The notes: generated by a model from the sequence alone, not told the origin. A DNA stretch of 64,000 nucleotides from Mycobacterium sp. DL440 (GCF_011745145.1 NZ_CP050191.1:521891-585890); one strand, 5' to 3'. Numbered from the stretch's first letter, positions 1-9,321 are shown. Numbers and translations: made by a program.

Positions 1-362
1 TACCGCTGCGTCTGGCGTCGCTGGTCGCCCTCGATCCGACGTTCGGCTCGTTGCGGGGAGACAGCGAGGCAGTGCGGGCCCATGCGCTCGCCCATGCCGA
101 GCGGACGCTGGAAGTCGCCAGAAATGAACTGCCGGCTGAGTTTCCGGTGACCTCCACCATCGTGACCGGCCCGAGCGTCGAAGCCGCCGTCGAACAGTTG
201 GGTTGGGACGACGGCGACATCATCATGGTCGGATCCAGCCGGCTCAGTGCGCCGCGGCGGATCTTCCTCGGTTCCACGGCGGCCAAGATGTTGCGGGTGT
301 TGGACGTGCCGATGGTGGTTGTGCCCCGGGATGAACTGAAAGACGGCGAGGACCACTCATGA
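1..362 (+). CDS. Universal stress protein, 3' part only
   Basis: The reading frame is open from base 3 to the TGA at 360-362, so the gene begins before the window. The visible 120 codons form the second half of a universal stress protein (Usp) fold. A long acidic helix is followed by a beta strand ending in IIMVGSSR, then a G-x9-GS loop and the closing strand DVPMVVVPRD. The GSSR...GST pattern is the ATP/phosphate loop of ATP-binding Usp proteins. The stop overlaps the ATG of the downstream permease (ATGA), so the two are translationally coupled and the protein may modulate or accompany that transporter. The coupling role is inference; the Usp assignment is firm. Confidence 0.85.
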   Translation, partial: PLRLASLVALDPTFGSLRGDSEAVRAHALAHAERTLEVARNELPAEFPVTSTIVTGPSVEAAVEQLGWDDGDIIMVGSSRLSAPRRIFLGSTAAKMLRVLDVPMVVVPRDELKDGEDHS

Positions 363-1915
363 CCGAGTCCGCATCGGAATCCGCGTCGCATCAAAAGCTT
401 GCGGGTGCCGAGCAGTCCAGCGGGTTGGTGTCCAAGGGGCTCGCCGCAGGCAAGGTCGGCACGTTCTCGGGTGCGATCCTCGGGATTTCGTGCGTGGCAC
501 CCGGGTACACGCTGACCGCGAGCATCGGGTTGATCGTCGCCGCCGTCGGACTGAAGATGCCGGCGATCTTCATCGCCGGGTTCATCCCGATGTTCCTGAC
601 GGCCTACGCCTATCGCGAGCTGAACTCGCGTGCGCCCGACTGCGGGGCGTCGTTCACCTGGTCCACCAAGTCATTTGGCCCCTATGTCGGCTGGATGTGC
701 GGGTGGGGCATGGTGATGGCCTCGATCATCGTGTTGTCCAACCTCGCCGCCATCGCGGTGGAGTTCTTCTATCTGTTCATCGCCAGGATCACCAACCATC
801 CCTCGATCGCCGATCTCACCGACAACAAGGCCATCAACATCGTCACGACGCTGGTGTTCCTGGCCATCGCCACCGCCATCGCCAGTCGCGGTATCACGAC
901 CAGTGAGCGCGTGCAGTACGTCATGGTCGGCTTCCAGATGGTGGTGCTGCTGGCGTTCGCGGTGATGGCGTTCGTTCATGTGGGCCGCGGCGATGCGCCG
1001 GCCGGGCTGTCATTGGACCTGGATTGGTTCGATCCGTTCACCGGACTGACTTTCGGTGTGTTCGCCGTCGGCCTCACCGGATCGATCTTCGCCTTCTGGG
1101 GCTGGGACACCTGCCTGACGCTGGGGGAGGAGTCCAAGGACCCGACGAAGGTGCCGGGCCGGGCCGGACTGCTGTGCGTGCTCTCGATCCTGGCCACCTA
1201 TCTGCTGGTTGCCGTCGCGGTGATGATGTACGCCGGCATCGGGGAAGAGGGTCTGGGGCTGGGTAATCCGGACCACGAGGACAACGTGTTCGCCGCGCTG
1301 GCCGATCCGGTGCTGGGCAGCTGGGCGGGACCGCTGCTGTTCCTGGCGATCCTGGCCTCGTCGGTGGCCAGCCTGCAGACCACCTTCCTGCCTGCCGCGC
1401 GGGCGATGCTGGCGATGGGTGCCTACAAGGCATTCCCGTCGCGCTTCGCCGAGGTCAGCCCGCGCTACCTGGTGCCCGGTTTCGCGACCATCACCGCAGG
1501 CGTGGTGACCGGCGCCTTCTACACCGTGGTGAATCTGCTGTCCGAGAGTGCCTTGCTGGATACCATTGCCGCCCTTGGCATCATGATCTGCTGGTACTAC
1601 GGCATCACAGCATTCGCGTGCGTCTGGTATTTCCGTCGGGAGTTGTTCACCAGCGCCCACAACATGGTGTTCAAGTTCCTGTTCCCCCTGCTCGGCGGAA
1701 TCATGCTGGCCTTGGTTTTCGTGATCGCGATCAGAGAGAGCATGAACCCGGAGAACGGCAGTGGTGCCGCGATCGGCGGTATCGGGCTGGTGTTCTTCAT
1801 GGGTTTCGGCATCCTGCTGCTGGGCGCCGTGCTCATGTTCGTCTGGCGGTCGGTCAACCCAGCGTTCTTCCGAGGCGAGACACTCCGGCACGACACGCCG
1901 TCACTCGTGGAGTAG
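359..1915 (+). CDS. APC-superfamily amino acid permease
   Basis: The product is 518 aa and almost wholly hydrophobic after a cytoplasmic N-terminus of about 35 residues. About 12 membrane segments can be drawn. The first helix carries the unwound motif GAILGISCVAPGYTL, as in the substrate site of amino acid-polyamine-organocation (APC) transporters. RELNSRAPDCGASFTWSTK in the helix 2-3 region and an acidic EESKDPTKVPGRA loop are also typical of the family. The substrate cannot be read from sequence; amino acids or polyamines are likely. The start ATG lies inside the stop of the universal stress protein gene (ATGA), giving a two-gene operon. A strong hairpin follows at 2030-2075. Confidence 0.85.
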   Translation: MTESASESASHQKLAGAEQSSGLVSKGLAAGKVGTFSGAILGISCVAPGYTLTASIGLIVAAVGLKMPAIFIAGFIPMFLTAYAYRELNSRAPDCGASFTWSTKSFGPYVGWMCGWGMVMASIIVLSNLAAIAVEFFYLFIARITNHPSIADLTDNKAINIVTTLVFLAIATAIASRGITTSERVQYVMVGFQMVVLLAFAVMAFVHVGRGDAPAGLSLDLDWFDPFTGLTFGVFAVGLTGSIFAFWGWDTCLTLGEESKDPTKVPGRAGLLCVLSILATYLLVAVAVMMYAGIGEEGLGLGNPDHEDNVFAALADPVLGSWAGPLLFLAILASSVASLQTTFLPAARAMLAMGAYKAFPSRFAEVSPRYLVPGFATITAGVVTGAFYTVVNLLSESALLDTIAALGIMICWYYGITAFACVWYFRRELFTSAHNMVFKFLFPLLGGIMLALVFVIAIRESMNPENGSGAAIGGIGLVFFMGFGILLLGAVLMFVWRSVNPAFFRGETLRHDTPSLVE

Positions 1916-2029
1916 ACGTACTGTCCGATTCGGCGAATTCAGTGAAATGAGCGACAGCGCAAATCATTTAGAACCACGTTGCGCTGTTTGCTCGGCGCAG
2001 TGGCGGGGCCACGCTCACTTTCCGCGAAT

Positions 2030-2075
2030 GTAACGTGGTGGCGGAAAAACAACTCAAAAATCGCCACCACGTTAC
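2030..2075. terminator. Bidirectional hairpin between convergent genes
   Basis: A perfect 14-bp inverted repeat (gtaacgtggtggcg / cgccaccacgttac) is separated by an 18-nt A-rich loop. It lies between the permease (+) and the secreted protein gene (-), ten bases from the latter's stop. No T-tract follows, as is common in mycobacteria. It probably ends both transcripts. Confidence 0.6.
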
Positions 2076-2084
2076 GTACGCGAA

Positions 2085-3113
2085 CTATCCGGCGGCGTTG
2101 CCGATACCGGACTTACCCGGATTGTGGGCGACGTGGAACGGATCGAGGAGATCCCACACCGTCGCGACAGTGGTGTCCTTGAGTTCGGCACCCGAGGCTT
2201 CCTGATTGATGAGGTCGGCGACGATGTCGTAGCCGTAGTACACCGCCGAACCCGGTGGGGTGGTCTTGATCAGCTCCATGATGATCGTCTGCCGGGCATC
2301 TCGAGCTGCATCGTCATCACCTAGCGCAGGGGCCAGGCTCGGCAGGATCTTGCTGATCGGAATCACCGCATTCACCCAAGGCACGATCTGGCTGCCCCGG
2401 TAGATCTGCTCGGTCGCCTCGCGGATGAATGGATCGAGTTCGTCGGGAAGGGCTGTGTTCATCAACGCATTCCGCAGATTCATGATCGGCTCAGGGATGT
2501 CCGTCGGCTCCGGATCATTGTCACGGAACGGGTTGAGATCCCATGCCTGGCCATCGTCCGCGGTGTCGGCCTGAGTCTGCACCGCAGCGAGCTTCGGGGT
2601 GACGATCGACTTGCTCGCCGGTTGCGCGACGGTCTCGGTGTCCGATTTGTCGACCACTACCGGGTCCGGCTTCGGAGCCGCCTGCTTCGGGGCGAACAAG
2701 TCCTTGAGCTTGGCGACCTGACCGGCCTCGAACTCGTCGGCGCTGGGCTTCGGCTTGGGCGTGGCCGCCACCGGTTTGGTGGCCTTGGCGGTATCGGTGA
2801 CCTGGGTAGCCGCCTTCTCGATCTTGCCGGCCCGCTTTTCGCGGCTGTCTTTGACGTTGTCCTTGACCTTGGACAACGGCTTGGGCCGCTCGGCCTCGCC
2901 AGTCTTCGTCTTGCCGGTCTTGGCCTGGGTGCGCTTGGGCCCGGCCTTGACGTGCTGCGATGTGCTTTTGGTCGAGCCTTTAGCCGCGCCTTCGCCGGAA
3001 TCAGCGTGGGCGGTGCCCTGTCCGGCCACGGCGAGCGCCGCGCCGACTCCCGCCGCTACGGCGACACCACCGACGTAGCCGATGTACTTCGTTGACGCTG
3101 ACGTCGATGCCAT
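2085..3113 (-). CDS. Secreted Lys/Ala/Pro-rich mycobacterial protein, function unknown
   Basis: I place the start at the ATG at 3113 because it opens a clean signal peptide (MASTSASTKYIGYVGGVAVA... ending AHA-DS) and has an AAAGGAC ribosome site 7 nt upstream. Upstream in-frame codons read through the dnaE2 promoter. The mature 342-aa product has a Lys-, Thr- and Pro-rich low-complexity stretch (about residues 45-170, many K/A/T/P, an extended linker). A more ordered C-terminal part of about 130 residues contains PEPIMNLRNALMNTALPDELDPFIREATEQ. This layout resembles cell-wall-associated mycobacterial proteins of unknown role. I do not recognise the family further. It is divergent from dnaE2 and the two promoters share about 155 bp. 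Confidence 0.7.
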   Translation of the reverse strand: MASTSASTKYIGYVGGVAVAAGVGAALAVAGQGTAHADSGEGAAKGSTKSTSQHVKAGPKRTQAKTGKTKTGEAERPKPLSKVKDNVKDSREKRAGKIEKAATQVTDTAKATKPVAATPKPKPSADEFEAGQVAKLKDLFAPKQAAPKPDPVVVDKSDTETVAQPASKSIVTPKLAAVQTQADTADDGQAWDLNPFRDNDPEPTDIPEPIMNLRNALMNTALPDELDPFIREATEQIYRGSQIVPWVNAVIPISKILPSLAPALGDDDAARDARQTIIMELIKTTPPGSAVYYGYDIVADLINQEASGAELKDTTVATVWDLLDPFHVAHNPGKSGIGNAAG

Positions 3114-3239
3114 TGCCCGTCCTTTCACAGCCGATCCCCAGCCCAGGGGCATCGTAGGGGGCGGCGGCGTGATCGGCATCACGAGGCGCGACCTACCCAC
3201 CTTCACCGGTTGCCTTGCCGCTGCACCAACAGCTGGATC

Positions 3240-3261
3240 TCGAACACATGTTCGATACACT
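3240..3261 (+). promoter_or_regulatory. LexA (SOS) box and -10 element of dnaE2
   Basis: TCGAACACATGTTCGA at 3240-3255 matches the mycobacterial LexA consensus TCGAAC-N4-GTTCGA exactly. It abuts a -10-like TACACT (3256-3261), which lies six bases before the GTG start at 3268. LexA bound here would cover the core promoter. The spacing suggests a leaderless or near-leaderless, DNA-damage-induced transcript. Confidence 0.9.
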
Positions 3262-3267
3262 GATGGG

Positions 3268-6200
3268 GTGAGTTGGCATAACGGGCCGCCGAGCTGGTCG
3301 GAGATGGAGCGGGTGCTCTCTGGCCAGTCGCCGCGGCCCGCCGCGGGTGGCAAGCCCCGCCGTTCCGGCCTGCCGTTGGAGCCCGCCGGCGACGGCGGGG
3401 ACAGCCCGGCCTGGTCGCGTAAGCGCAGCATCTATCAGCCGCCGGAACTCGACCGGTCGCGAACGTCGGTCCGTTACGCCGAACTGCACACGCACAGCGC
3501 CTACAGCTTCCTCGACGGCGCGAGTACGCCGGAGGAGTTGGTCGAGGAGGCGGCCCGGCTGAACCTGCGGGCGATCGCGCTGACCGATCACGACGGGCTC
3601 TACGGCGCCGTCCGGTTCGCCGAGGCGGCCAGGGAGCTGGACGTGGCCACGGTCTTCGGCGCCGAGCTGTCGCTGGGGAACATTCCCCGCACCGAGGATC
3701 CCGATCCGCCCGGCCCGCATCTGCTGGTGCTGGCCCGCGGGCCGGAGGGTTACCGGCGGTTGTCCCGCGAGATCGCCAAGGCGCATCTGGCCGGTGGTGA
3801 GAAAGGCAAGCCCCGCTACGACTTCGGCGGGCTCACCGAGGCCGCTGGTGGGCACTGGCACATCCTCACGGGCTGTCGTAAAGGTCATGTCCGCCAGGCG
3901 CTTTCCCGCGGTGGGCCCGAAGCTGCCGCTGCCGCGCTGGCCGATCTGGTGGACCGGTTCGGAGCCGGCCGGGTCAGCATCGAGCTCACCCATCACGGCC
4001 ATCCGTGTGACGACGAACGCAATGCCATCCTGGCCGGGCTGGCGTCGCGGTTCGGGATACCGGTGGTGGCCACCACCGGGGCGCACTTCGCAGCGCCTGA
4101 CCGGGGTCGGCTGGCCATGGCGATGGCGGCGATCCGGGCCCGCAACTCGATGGACACCGCAGCCGGGTGGCTGGCCCCGCTCGGCGGGTCTCATCTGCGC
4201 TCGGGGGAGGAGATGGCCCGGCGGTTCGGTACCGAGATCGTGACGGCTGCAGCCGATCTCGGTGAGCAGTGCTCTTTCGGTCTGGCGCTCATCGCCCCGC
4301 AGCTGCCGCCGTACCCAGATGTACCGTCCGGCGAAACCGAGGACAGTTGGCTGCGGCATCTGGTCATGGCGGGAGCGGCCGAGCGGTACGGGCCCGTCGA
4401 CAACGCAGAAAAGGCCTACGCGCAGATCGAACACGAACTGCGGATCATCGAGCAGCTGAAGTTCCCCGGCTATTTCCTCGTGGTCCACGACATCACCCGG
4501 TTCTGCCGGGACAACGACATCCTTTGTCAGGGTAGGGGATCGGCGGCCAACTCGGCGGTCTGCTACGCGCTGAAGGTCACCAACGTCGACCCGATCGCCA
4601 ATGAGCTGCTGTTCGAACGGTTCCTGTCCCCGGCTCGCGACGGGCCGCCCGATATCGACATCGACATCGAATCGGACTTGCGCGAGAACGTCATTCAGTA
4701 CGTATACGAGCGCTACGGTCGGGACTACGCCGCCCAGGTAGCCAACGTCATCACCTATCGCGGACGCAGCGCGGTCCGCGACATGGCCCGGGCGTTGGGG
4801 TTCTCCCAGGGGCAGCAGGACGCCTGGAGTAAGCAGCTCAGCCGGTGGAATGGGCGTCCCGACTCGCCGGAGGCGAAAGACATCCCGCAGCCGGTGATCG
4901 AGCTGGCCACCCAGATCGCCAATCTGCCTCGGCACCTCGGCATCCACTCCGGCGGCATGGTGATCTGTGACCGCCCGATCGCCGACGTGTGCCCGGTGGA
5001 GTGGGCCCGCATGGCCAACCGCAGCGTACTGCAGTGGGACAAAGATGACTGTGCGGCAATAGGTTTGGTGAAGTTCGACCTGCTCGGCCTCGGCATGCTC
5101 TCGGCCCTGCACTACGCCATCGACCTGCTGGCCGAGCACAAGGGCATCGCTGTCGACCTGGCCAAACTGGATCTGTCCGAACCGGCGGTCTACGAGATGC
5201 TGCAGAAGGCCGACTCGGTCGGGGTGTTCCAGGTCGAGTCCCGCGCGCAGATGGCCACCCTGCCCCGGCTCAAGCCACGCGAGTTCTACGACCTGGTGGT
5301 CGAGGTGGCGTTGATCCGGCCGGGCCCGATCCAGGGTGGTTCGGTGCACCCCTATATCCGTCGCCGCAATGGTTTGGAGGAGGTCACCTATGACCATCCG
5401 TCGATGGAATCCGCGCTGAAGAAAACGCTGGGCATCCCGTTGTTCCAGGAGCAGCTCATGCAATTGGCGGTCGACTGTGCGGGTTTCACCGCGGCCGAGG
5501 CCGACCAGCTGCGCCGGGCGATGGGTTCCAAACGCTCCACCGAGAAGATGCGGCGGCTACGCAGCCGGTTCTACGACGGCATGCGTGACCTTCACGGCAT
5601 CAACGGCGAGGTGGCCGAGCGCATCTACGAGAAGCTGGAGGCGTTCGCCAATTTCGGTTTCCCGGAAAGTCATTCGCTGAGCTTCGCGTCGCTGGTGTTC
5701 TATTCGTCGTGGTTCAAACTGCACCATCCGGCGGCGTTCTGCGCGGCACTGCTGCGGGCCCAGCCGATGGGGTTCTATTCACCGCAGTCCCTGGTCGCCG
5801 ACGCGCGCAGGCACGGAGTGACGGTGCACGGTCCCGGTGTGAACGCCAGCCTGGCCTACGCGACGTGCGAGAACCGCGGCATGGATGTGCGGCTCGGCCT
5901 GGGCAGTGTCCGCCACATCGGTGACGAGTTGGCCCAACGGCTGGTCGATGAACGAGATGCCAACGGGCCGTTCACCACCCTGATCGACCTGACCAACCGG
6001 GTGCAGCTGTCCGTGCCGCAGACCGAGGCGCTGGCCACCGCCGGTGCGCTGGGTTGTTTCGGGGTCAGTCGGCGCGAGGCGCTGTGGGCGGCGGGCGCGG
6101 CGGCCACCCAGCGGCCGGACCGGTTGCCAGGGGTGGGCTCTTCCTCGCACGTGCCGCCGCTACCGGGGATGAGCGCCCTGGAGTTGTCGGCCGCCGACGT

Positions 6201-6582
6201 GTGGGCCACCGGCATCTCACCGGACAGCTATCCGACTCAGTACCTGCGCGCCGGCCTCGACGCTCTCGGTGTTGTCCCCGCCGACAAGTTGCTGGACGTT
6301 GTCGACGGAACCCGAATCCTGGTTGCCGGGGCGGTGACTCACCGCCAGCGCCCGGCGACCGCACAGGGGGTGACGTTCATGAACCTGGAAGACGAGACCG
6401 GGATGGTCAACGTGCTGTGCGCCCCCGGGGTGTGGGCGCGCTACCGCAAGCTGGCGCAGACGTCCCCGGCACTGGTGGTGCGTGGCATCGTCCAGAACGC
6501 CAGCGGTGCGATCACCGTGATCGCCGACCGGATGGAACCAGTCGCGCTGCGGGTCGGCTCCCGATCGCGAGACTTCCGCTGA
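3268..6582 (+). CDS. dnaE2: Error-prone DNA polymerase DnaE2
   Basis: C-family polymerase of 1104 aa used in SOS translesion synthesis and induced mutagenesis, with ImuA' and ImuB as known partners; neither is in this window. The PHP domain starts at about residue 72 (HTHSAYSFLDG, LTDHDGLYG). The palm aspartates are in PDIDIDIES near 460. The helix-hairpin-helix and OB-fold regions (TRILVAGAVTHRQRPATA, from about 1010) follow; the replicative DnaE1 tail is absent. The GTG at 3268 is chosen because it gives the family N-terminus VSWHNGPPSW and falls just downstream of the SOS box; earlier in-frame codons would read through that promoter. The 3' end lies 9 bp from the convergent next gene. Confidence 0.95.
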   Translation: MSWHNGPPSWSEMERVLSGQSPRPAAGGKPRRSGLPLEPAGDGGDSPAWSRKRSIYQPPELDRSRTSVRYAELHTHSAYSFLDGASTPEELVEEAARLNLRAIALTDHDGLYGAVRFAEAARELDVATVFGAELSLGNIPRTEDPDPPGPHLLVLARGPEGYRRLSREIAKAHLAGGEKGKPRYDFGGLTEAAGGHWHILTGCRKGHVRQALSRGGPEAAAAALADLVDRFGAGRVSIELTHHGHPCDDERNAILAGLASRFGIPVVATTGAHFAAPDRGRLAMAMAAIRARNSMDTAAGWLAPLGGSHLRSGEEMARRFGTEIVTAAADLGEQCSFGLALIAPQLPPYPDVPSGETEDSWLRHLVMAGAAERYGPVDNAEKAYAQIEHELRIIEQLKFPGYFLVVHDITRFCRDNDILCQGRGSAANSAVCYALKVTNVDPIANELLFERFLSPARDGPPDIDIDIESDLRENVIQYVYERYGRDYAAQVANVITYRGRSAVRDMARALGFSQGQQDAWSKQLSRWNGRPDSPEAKDIPQPVIELATQIANLPRHLGIHSGGMVICDRPIADVCPVEWARMANRSVLQWDKDDCAAIGLVKFDLLGLGMLSALHYAIDLLAEHKGIAVDLAKLDLSEPAVYEMLQKADSVGVFQVESRAQMATLPRLKPREFYDLVVEVALIRPGPIQGGSVHPYIRRRNGLEEVTYDHPSMESALKKTLGIPLFQEQLMQLAVDCAGFTAAEADQLRRAMGSKRSTEKMRRLRSRFYDGMRDLHGINGEVAERIYEKLEAFANFGFPESHSLSFASLVFYSSWFKLHHPAAFCAALLRAQPMGFYSPQSLVADARRHGVTVHGPGVNASLAYATCENRGMDVRLGLGSVRHIGDELAQRLVDERDANGPFTTLIDLTNRVQLSVPQTEALATAGALGCFGVSRREALWAAGAAATQRPDRLPGVGSSSHVPPLPGMSALELSAADVWATGISPDSYPTQYLRAGLDALGVVPADKLLDVVDGTRILVAGAVTHRQRPATAQGVTFMNLEDETGMVNVLCAPGVWARYRKLAQTSPALVVRGIVQNASGAITVIADRMEPVALRVGSRSRDFR

Positions 6583-6591
6583 GCGCTCGGC

Positions 6592-7572
6592 TCAGGCACT
6601 CGCCACGGACGGGTCGATGGATGGGTCAGGGACCGGAGTGGCGCGGTCCTCGAGCCCGGTCCTCAGCAGTGACCACGCCAACCGCCGCGCGGCGGTGGCC
6701 CGCTCATGCAGGAGGTGCTGGACGGCCGGGATGGGGTTGGTTTCCGGGGTGCGGCCCTCGACCACGTCGGCGTGCAGATCCTCGGCGACCTGGATCGCCA
6801 TCAGCACCGCATCGTTGACCCGGTTCAGGGCGTCCTGCAGGCGGTCGTCCTGGCTGAGCAGGTGGGCGTTGTCCAACTCGACCGAGACATCACTTACGAC
6901 CTGGCTGATCTGAGCGAAGAGCGCGTTCATCGCGGTTTCCCGCTCGTCGCGGTCCGGGTTGCGCAGTTGCGTCGCACCTTCGGTCCACAGCGTCGCCAGC
7001 ATCCGGGTGTGGGCTCCGACCGCGCGGGATACCTCGATCATCGCCTGCTTCTGCAGCTGCTCGAGCAGGTTGTTGCGTTCGATGCGGGACAGTTCTCGTT
7101 GGGCTGCCAGTTCGGCGTGGTGCAGTTTCTGCTGGGACTCCATCTGGGCCCGATGCCATTTCTGGGTCAGCGCGAGTCCCAGCGCCGAGCGCTCGTCGGC
7201 AGCCGCCAGCTCACGCCGCAGGCGCTCGTCGGCCTGCGCGATGTCGTATTTGGCCTGACGTTGGATGGTGAGGGTCAGCCACATCGTCACCATCACGACG
7301 ACGAAGACGACGGCACCGAAGAACCACTCGGCCTTGCTTCCGGGTTGTCCCGGGCTGAACAGCAGGTAGGAGATGATGGCCAGGCTGCCCAGGCCGCCAC
7401 ACACCAGCCACCCGATACCGGGCCTGGTGTCAACCGACATCGTCTTGGCCGGCGCCACTGGATCCACCACAGCCACCCGCATCGGCTCGGTCACCTCGCC
7501 CACCTGGTCGTAGTTCGGCGGGGCGCCCCCTGAAGACTCAGCGGCCCTTGTCGATTCAGTTAGTCCGGCCAT
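6592..7572 (-). CDS. Two-TM membrane protein with long coiled coil, function unknown
   Basis: The start at 7572 is supported by a GGAGGT site 5 nt upstream. The 326-aa product has a Ser/Pro/Gly-rich cytoplasmic N-terminus of about 60 residues. Two adjacent membrane helices follow (GWLVCGGLGSLAIISYLLF and WFFGAVVFVVVMVTMWLTL), at roughly residues 75-120. About 190 residues of charged, Leu/Gln/Glu-rich helix come next (ADERLRRELAAADERS, HHAELAAQRELSRIERNNL), predicted coiled coil. This is a membrane-anchored cytoplasmic scaffold shape. No catalytic motif is seen and I do not recognise the family. It converges on dnaE2 with only 9 bp between stop codons. Confidence 0.7.
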   Translation of the reverse strand: MAGLTESTRAAESSGGAPPNYDQVGEVTEPMRVAVVDPVAPAKTMSVDTRPGIGWLVCGGLGSLAIISYLLFSPGQPGSKAEWFFGAVVFVVVMVTMWLTLTIQRQAKYDIAQADERLRRELAAADERSALGLALTQKWHRAQMESQQKLHHAELAAQRELSRIERNNLLEQLQKQAMIEVSRAVGAHTRMLATLWTEGATQLRNPDRDERETAMNALFAQISQVVSDVSVELDNAHLLSQDDRLQDALNRVNDAVLMAIQVAEDLHADVVEGRTPETNPIPAVQHLLHERATAARRLAWSLLRTGLEDRATPVPDPSIDPSVASA

Positions 7573-7637
7573 GTCGACCTCCCGTCGGCCAAGCCTGCCA
7601 CCGTGCGCGTACAGAGTAGGGCCACCCTCCGCGCCGC

Positions 7638-7657
7638 GTGCTACCGGCCGGTGGCAC
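7638..7657. promoter_or_regulatory. Loopless 20-bp near-palindrome in intergenic region
   Basis: gtgctaccgg/ccggtggcac is symmetric except for one position. It lies in the 261-bp gap between the divergent membrane protein (start 7572) and the gene at 7834. A dyad without a loop suits a dimeric regulator site better than a terminator. Nothing else was recognised in this gap. Confidence 0.25.
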
Positions 7658-7833
7658 CCTCCTCGCATACTCTGTTTTTCGTCATTCTTCAAGTGCCCCT
7701 GGCGATGACGGGCCGCTCCAAAACCGCTAGTGTCATCGGCGTGCTCCCCGTGAGCGGTGGTGAATCGGACCCGACAGTTCCGGCAACCGGCCGCTCACTT
7801 CTGTTGATCTGTTCGCTTGAGAATTGAGGGCCC

Positions 7834-8406
7834 ATGGGACAAAACGCGACGCTGGAAGGTGATTCGGCGGTCATCGTCAGTCTGTCGGAAGCGGCGATGC
7901 ACATGTATTCCGCCGCTATCGACGCACTGCCTTTCCCCGAGGACAAGAAGTTCCACAAGCGCGCCGACGTCGTCCTGTCCGGCCTGCGCAAGCTGCGTGC
8001 CTCGCTGGCCGAGGCGGCCGGCAGCAACCGGCCTTCCCCGGCGGTCATCGTGGCGCTCAGTGGGGTTCGTCAGCGGTACGACTCGCTGATGTCCCACGCC
8101 GCATCGGCACCGGGTTCCTCTCTGGGGCAGCAGATCTACGTCACCCGCATCCACGCCAAGCTGTCGGCGCAGGAAGTGGCCAATGGCGCCGGTCTGCGTG
8201 ACGGTCTGCTCGACGAACTCGAGGCCGGCGCAACGCCGACGGACGCCGAGGCGGCGAAGATCCGCGACACGATCGCTGCGCTTGGCGGGTTGCCCGGCGA
8301 CGACCATGGCATCCATGCTGTCCCCGCTCCGGCCGACTTCGGGTCGTCGGACGAGTCGCAGGCAGGCGGCTGGGAACCCGTGCTGGTCTCCGAGAACGCC
8401 GGCTGA
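7834..8406 (+). CDS. Small helical protein with HTH-like segment, function unknown
   Basis: The 190-aa product has no signal peptide or membrane helix. The N-terminal 90 residues are helical, with a basic KKFHKRADVVLSGLRKLRASL stretch. Residues about 105-155 (VTRIHAKLSAQEVANGAG, then LLDELEAGATPTDAEAAKIR) resemble the helix-turn-helix of XRE-type regulators in which a short recognition helix is followed by ELEAG. The C-terminus is acidic and disordered. The ATG at 7834 is preceded by GAGGG. A DNA-binding role is plausible but not shown. The gene ends before a strong hairpin at 8502-8532. Confidence 0.65.
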   Translation: MGQNATLEGDSAVIVSLSEAAMHMYSAAIDALPFPEDKKFHKRADVVLSGLRKLRASLAEAAGSNRPSPAVIVALSGVRQRYDSLMSHAASAPGSSLGQQIYVTRIHAKLSAQEVANGAGLRDGLLDELEAGATPTDAEAAKIRDTIAALGGLPGDDHGIHAVPAPADFGSSDESQAGGWEPVLVSENAG

Positions 8407-8501
8407 AACCCCGCGAAAACCACCCGTGCGCCGTCGTCGATCAGGCTCCGGCGCGCAACTTTCATCGATTAGCTGAGTTGCACTGCAGCGCACGATGATT
8501 G

Positions 8502-8532
8502 GAAGCTCCCCAGCAAACTGCTGGGGAGCTTC
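8502..8532 (+). terminator. Hairpin terminator before nitroreductase gene
   Basis: A perfect 14-bp stem (gaagctccccagca / tgctggggagcttc) closes on a 3-nt loop and is followed by TCT. It lies 95 bp past the upstream stop and 33 bp before the nitroreductase start. It would isolate the two transcripts. Confidence 0.75.
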
Positions 8533-8564
8533 TCTGGTTCGGCGGACGGTTGTAGTCTCGCCGC

Positions 8565-9218
8565 ATGACAGCCGAACCAGCCCTGAACTTGACCGTTGAC
8601 GAACTGCTCACCACGACCCGCTCGGTGCGCAAACGCCTCGACTTCGAGAAGCCGGTCTCGCGTGAGGTGATCATGGAGTGCCTCGACCTGGCCCTACAGG
8701 CTCCGACCGGGTCGAATGCGCAAGGCTGGCAATGGGTTTTCGTCGAGGACCCGGCAAAGAAGAAGGCGTTGGCCGACATCTACCGGGCCAATGCCAATCC
8801 CTATCTCGACCTGCCCAAGCCGGAGCGCGGCGACGTCCGCGACCAGCAGATGGGTGCGGTAACGAGCTCCGCCAGATACCTCACCGACAACTTCGAGAAG
8901 GCCCCGGTGCTGTTGGTGCCATGCCTCGAAGGCCGTCCCGACGGCGCACCGGCGGGGATGAGTGCGTCTTTCTGGGGGTCCCTGCTGCCCGCGGTGTGGA
9001 GCTTCATGTTGGCGCTGCGGTCGCGGGGCCTGGGATCGGCCTGGACGACGCTGCACCTGCTCGGCGACGGCGAGAAGCAAGCCGCCGAACTGCTGGGCAT
9101 TCCGTTCGATCGCTATGCCCAGGCGGGCCTGTTCCCGATCGCCTACACCGTGGGCACCGATTTCAAGAAGGCCAAGCGCCTTCCCGCCGAGCAGTTCTCA
9201 CACTGGGACAGTTGGTGA
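8565..9218 (+). CDS. Nitroreductase-family FMN oxidoreductase
   Basis: The 217-aa product has the nitroreductase fold. The N-terminal basic motif TTRSVRKRLDFEKPVSREVI contacts FMN phosphate. LDLALQAPTGSNAQGWQWVFVED is the classic FMN-binding and dimer segment. SRGLGSAWTTLHL and a C-terminal RLPAEQF complete the family pattern. It matches the position and size of M. tuberculosis Rv3368c, as recalled. Such enzymes reduce nitro or quinone substrates with NAD(P)H; the physiological substrate cannot be assigned. It is monocistronic, bounded by hairpins at 8502-8532 and 9291-9321. Confidence 0.85.
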   Translation: MTAEPALNLTVDELLTTTRSVRKRLDFEKPVSREVIMECLDLALQAPTGSNAQGWQWVFVEDPAKKKALADIYRANANPYLDLPKPERGDVRDQQMGAVTSSARYLTDNFEKAPVLLVPCLEGRPDGAPAGMSASFWGSLLPAVWSFMLALRSRGLGSAWTTLHLLGDGEKQAAELLGIPFDRYAQAGLFPIAYTVGTDFKKAKRLPAEQFSHWDSW

Positions 9219-9290
9219 GCCGGGGCGCCCTGGGGTGCCTGTTGCGCCCGATGTAAATGTGAAGCCGGAGTATGAACACTCTGTGGGATT

Positions 9291-9321
9291 CGGGCGTGGG
9301 CCGCGTGTCGGCCCACGCCCG
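9291..9321. terminator. Bidirectional terminator between convergent genes
   Basis: A perfect 13-bp stem (cgggcgtgggccg / cggcccacgcccg) encloses a 5-nt loop. It lies between the nitroreductase stop (9218) and the trmL stop (9330). It can serve both strands. Confidence 0.8.

Noticed and set aside
3193..5463. Long open frame antisense to dnaE2
   Set aside because: High GC content keeps antisense frames open; the reading has no family motif and would run through the LexA box and the catalytic core of dnaE2.
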